DNA from: Scleroderma bovista | Taxonomy: Eukaryota > Basidiomycota > Agaricomycetes > Boletales > Sclerodermataceae | Direction of reading: 5' to 3' | NCBI GenBank assembly: GCA_037178675.1 | Contig: JAYMGJ010000802.1 | Location: forward strand, 1-19,729 | DNA: 19,729 nt | Shown: positions 17,276 to 19,729 of the stretch, piece by piece | Layout of the letters: every line of letters begins with the position of its first letter | Position numbering within the stretch: the stretch's first letter is position 1 | Notes under the pieces: generated by a model | Databases searched by the model: none | The model's input: the letters and a program-made list of their open reading frames with translations, nothing else | Told to the model about the DNA's origin: nothing | Made by a program: the position numbers and the translations under genes

Positions 17276-19729
17276 AAATTACTGTGCTGACTACCAAAAA
17301 TGTGGACCATTGATTAGGCAATATTGTGTACTGTTGGTGTGATAGTGTTGACTACCAAAGATGTGCAGCTTGGATTATCTAATGTTGTGTTCTATTGGTG
17401 TGGTAGTGCTGATTACCAAAAATGCGGACTATTGATTAGCCAATGTTGTGTAGTGTTGTTGTTGTAGTGTACTACCAAAAATGTGTAGTATTGATTACCT
17501 AATGTTGGGTACTCTTGGTGTGGTAGTGCTGATTACCAAAAATGCGGACTATTGATTGGCCAATGTTGTGTAGTGTTGTTGTTGTAGTGTACTACCAAAA
17601 ATGTGTAGTATTGATTACCTAATGTTGGGTACTCTTGGTGTGGTAGTGCTGATTACCAAAAATGCGGACTATTGATTGGCCAATGTTGTGTAGTGTTGTT
17701 GTTGTAGTGTACTACCAAAAATGTGTAGTATTGATTACCTAATGTTGGGTACTCTTGGTGTGGTAGTGCTGATTACCAAAAATGCGGACTATTGATTGGC
17801 CAATGTTGTGTAGTGTTGTTGTTGTAGTGTACTACCAAAAATGTGTAGTATTGATTACCTAATGTTGGGTACTCTTGGTGTGGTAGTGCTGATTACCAAA
17901 AATGCGGACTATTGATTGGCCAATGTTGTGTAGTGTTGTTGTTGTAGTGTACTACCAAAAATGTGTAGTATTGATTACCTAATGTTGGGTACTCTTGGTG
18001 TGGTAGTGCTGATTACCAAAAATGCGGACTATTGATTGGCCAATGTTGTGTAGTGTTGTTGTTGTAGTGTACTACCAAAAATGTGTAGTATTGATTACCT
18101 AATGTTGGGTACTCTTGGTGTGGTAGTGCTGATTACCAAAAATGCGGACTATTGATTAGCCAATGTTGTGTAGTGTTGTTGTTGTAGTGTACTACCAAAA
18201 ATGTGTAGTATTGATTACCTAATGTTGGGTACTCTTGGTGTGGTAGTGCTGATTACCAAAAATGCGGACTATTGATTGGCCAATGTTGTGTAGTGTTGTT
18301 GTTGTAGTGTACTACCAAAAATGTGTAGTATTGATTACCTAATGTTGGGTACTCTTGGTGTGGTAGTGCTGATTACCAAAAATGCGGACTATTGATTGGC
18401 CAATGTTGTGTAGTGTTGTTGTTGTAGTGTACTACCAAAAATGTGTAGTATTGATTACCTAATGTTGGGTACTCTTGGTGTGGTAGTGCTGATTACCAAA
18501 AATGCGGACTATTGATTAGCCAATGTTGTGTAGTGTTGTTGTTGTAGTGTACTACCAAAAATGTGTAGTATTGATTACCTAATGTTGGGTACTCTTGGTG
18601 TGGTAGTGCTGATTACCAAAAATGCGGACTATTGATTGGCCAATGTTGTGTAGTGTTGTTGTTGTAGTGTACTACCAAAAATGTGTAGTATTGATTACCT
18701 AATGTTGGGTACTCTTGGTGTGGTAGTGCTGATTACCAAAAATGCGGACTATTGATTGGCCAATGTTGTGTAGTGTTGTTGTTGTAGTGTACTACCAAAA
18801 ATGTGTAGTATTGATTACCTAATGTTGGGTACTCTTGGTGTGGTAGTGCTGATTACCAAAAATGCGGACTATTGATCAACCAATATTGTGTGGTGTTGTT
18901 GTAGTGTACTACCAAAAAAAGTGTAGTACTGATTACCTAATGTTGTGTAGTATTGATGTGATAGTGTTCATTACCAAAAATGCGGACTGTTGATTAGCCA
19001 ATATTGTGTAGTGTTGTTGTTGTAGTGTACTACCAAAGATGTGTAGTATTGATTATCTAATGTTTTGTACTGTTGGTGTGGTAGTGTTGATTACCAAAAA
19101 TGTGTAGCTTGGATTACCTAATGTTGTGTACTGTTGGTGTGGTAGTGCTGATTACCAAAAATGCGAACCATTAGCCAATATTGTGTAGTGTTGTTGTTGT
19201 AGTGTACTACCAGAAATGTGTAGTATTAATTACCTAATGTTGTGTACTATTGATGTGGTAGTGTTGATTACCAAAAATGCGAACTATTGATCAACCAATG
19301 TTGTGTAGTGTCATTGTTGTAGTGTTGATTACCAAAAATGTGTAGCTTGGATTACCTAATGTTGTGTACTGTTGGTGTGGTTGTGTTGATTACCAAAAAT
19401 GCGGACTATTGATTAGTCAATATTGTGTAGTGTTGATTACCAAAAATGTGTAGTTTGGATTACCTAATGTTGTGTACTGTTGGTGTGGTAGTACTGATTA
19501 TCAAAAATGCGGACTATTGATTAGTTGTTGTAGTGTACTAACAAAAATGTGTAGTATTGATTATCTAATGTTGTGTACTGTTGGTGTAGTAGTACTGATC
19601 ATCAAAAATGCGGACTATTGATTAGTTGTTGTAGTGTACTACCAAAAATGTGTAGTTTGGATGACCTAATGTTGTGTACTGTTGGTGTGGTAGTGTTGAT
19701 TATCAAAAGTGCGGACTATTGGTTAGTCA
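17276..19729. repeat. 60-bp satellite with 120-bp dimeric core
   Basis: About 40 related monomers of roughly 60 bp, each containing TACCAAAAATG...TGATTA..YCAATGTTG-like sequence, in two alternating types A (about 59 bp) and B (about 61 bp). In 17401-18876 the A-B pair repeats with an exact 120-bp period for just over twelve units, differing only by A or G at one position (A at 17438, 18158 and 18518). Before 17401 and after 18876 copies differ by many substitutions and small deletions and the alternation becomes irregular. The array runs off the window end. It has no coding frame and shares no sequence with the 68-bp array. Confidence 0.93.
17401..18876. repeat. Homogenised core of the 120-bp satellite
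   Basis: Twelve complete 120-bp units and part of a thirteenth, identical except for one biallelic site. Units 7-9 and 10-12 carry the same A-G-G order at that site, which indicates a 360-bp block duplicated in tandem (18121-18480 and 18481-18840). Every unit has the dyad GTAGTGTACTAC at one monomer junction and GGTA...TACC at the other. Confidence 0.9.

Noticed and set aside
17276..19729. CRISPR-like array
   Set aside because: Units are contiguous without unique spacers and the context is fungal; it is a satellite.

Overview
The window looks like nuclear DNA of a basidiomycete fungus, most likely an agaricomycete. The reasons are short introns of about 37-90 bp with GT..AG ends, a many-exon cytochrome P450, a half-length relic of a Ste6-type a-pheromone exporter, a relic of a P-loop gene family I recall from mushroom genomes, and a fungal Tad-like LINE. 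I see nothing bacterial or plasmid-like, no CRISPR array, and no tRNA or rRNA.

Layout. 1-2.1 kb (+): 5' half of a Ste6-like ABC exporter with two in-frame nonsense codons, missing its second half. 2.1-4.3 kb: mostly non-coding, with two unrecognised open frames and a GT-rich low-complexity block. 4.3-6.6 kb (-): the only gene that looks fully intact, a 13-exon, about 545-residue cytochrome P450. 6.7-7.6 kb (-): weak coding-like fragments. 7.76-9.87 kb (-): a decayed copy of a large P-loop family with frameshifts and stops. 9.9-10.25 kb: a second GT-rich block. 10.25-16.4 kb (-): an almost full-length Tad-like non-LTR retrotransposon with poly(A) tail, 3' UTR, ORF2 (endonuclease, reverse transcriptase, RNase H, zinc finger), spacer, and ORF1 with three zinc knuckles. 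ORF2 has one nonsense codon; ORF1 has one frameshift and one nonsense codon. 16.44-17.27 kb: a 68-bp tandem array directly upstream of ORF1. 17.28-19.73 kb: a second, unrelated satellite made of 60-bp monomers, with a nearly identical 120-bp dimeric core, running off the window.

Taken together this is a repeat-dominated, decaying region, such as a pericentromeric, subtelomeric or other satellite-rich border, with one conserved metabolic gene left in it. The structures most worth a second look are the 68-bp repeats as possible 5' UTR promoter monomers of the LINE, the homogenised dimeric satellite, and the decayed P-loop gene whose conserved C-terminal Q-x-K-like motif is altered.
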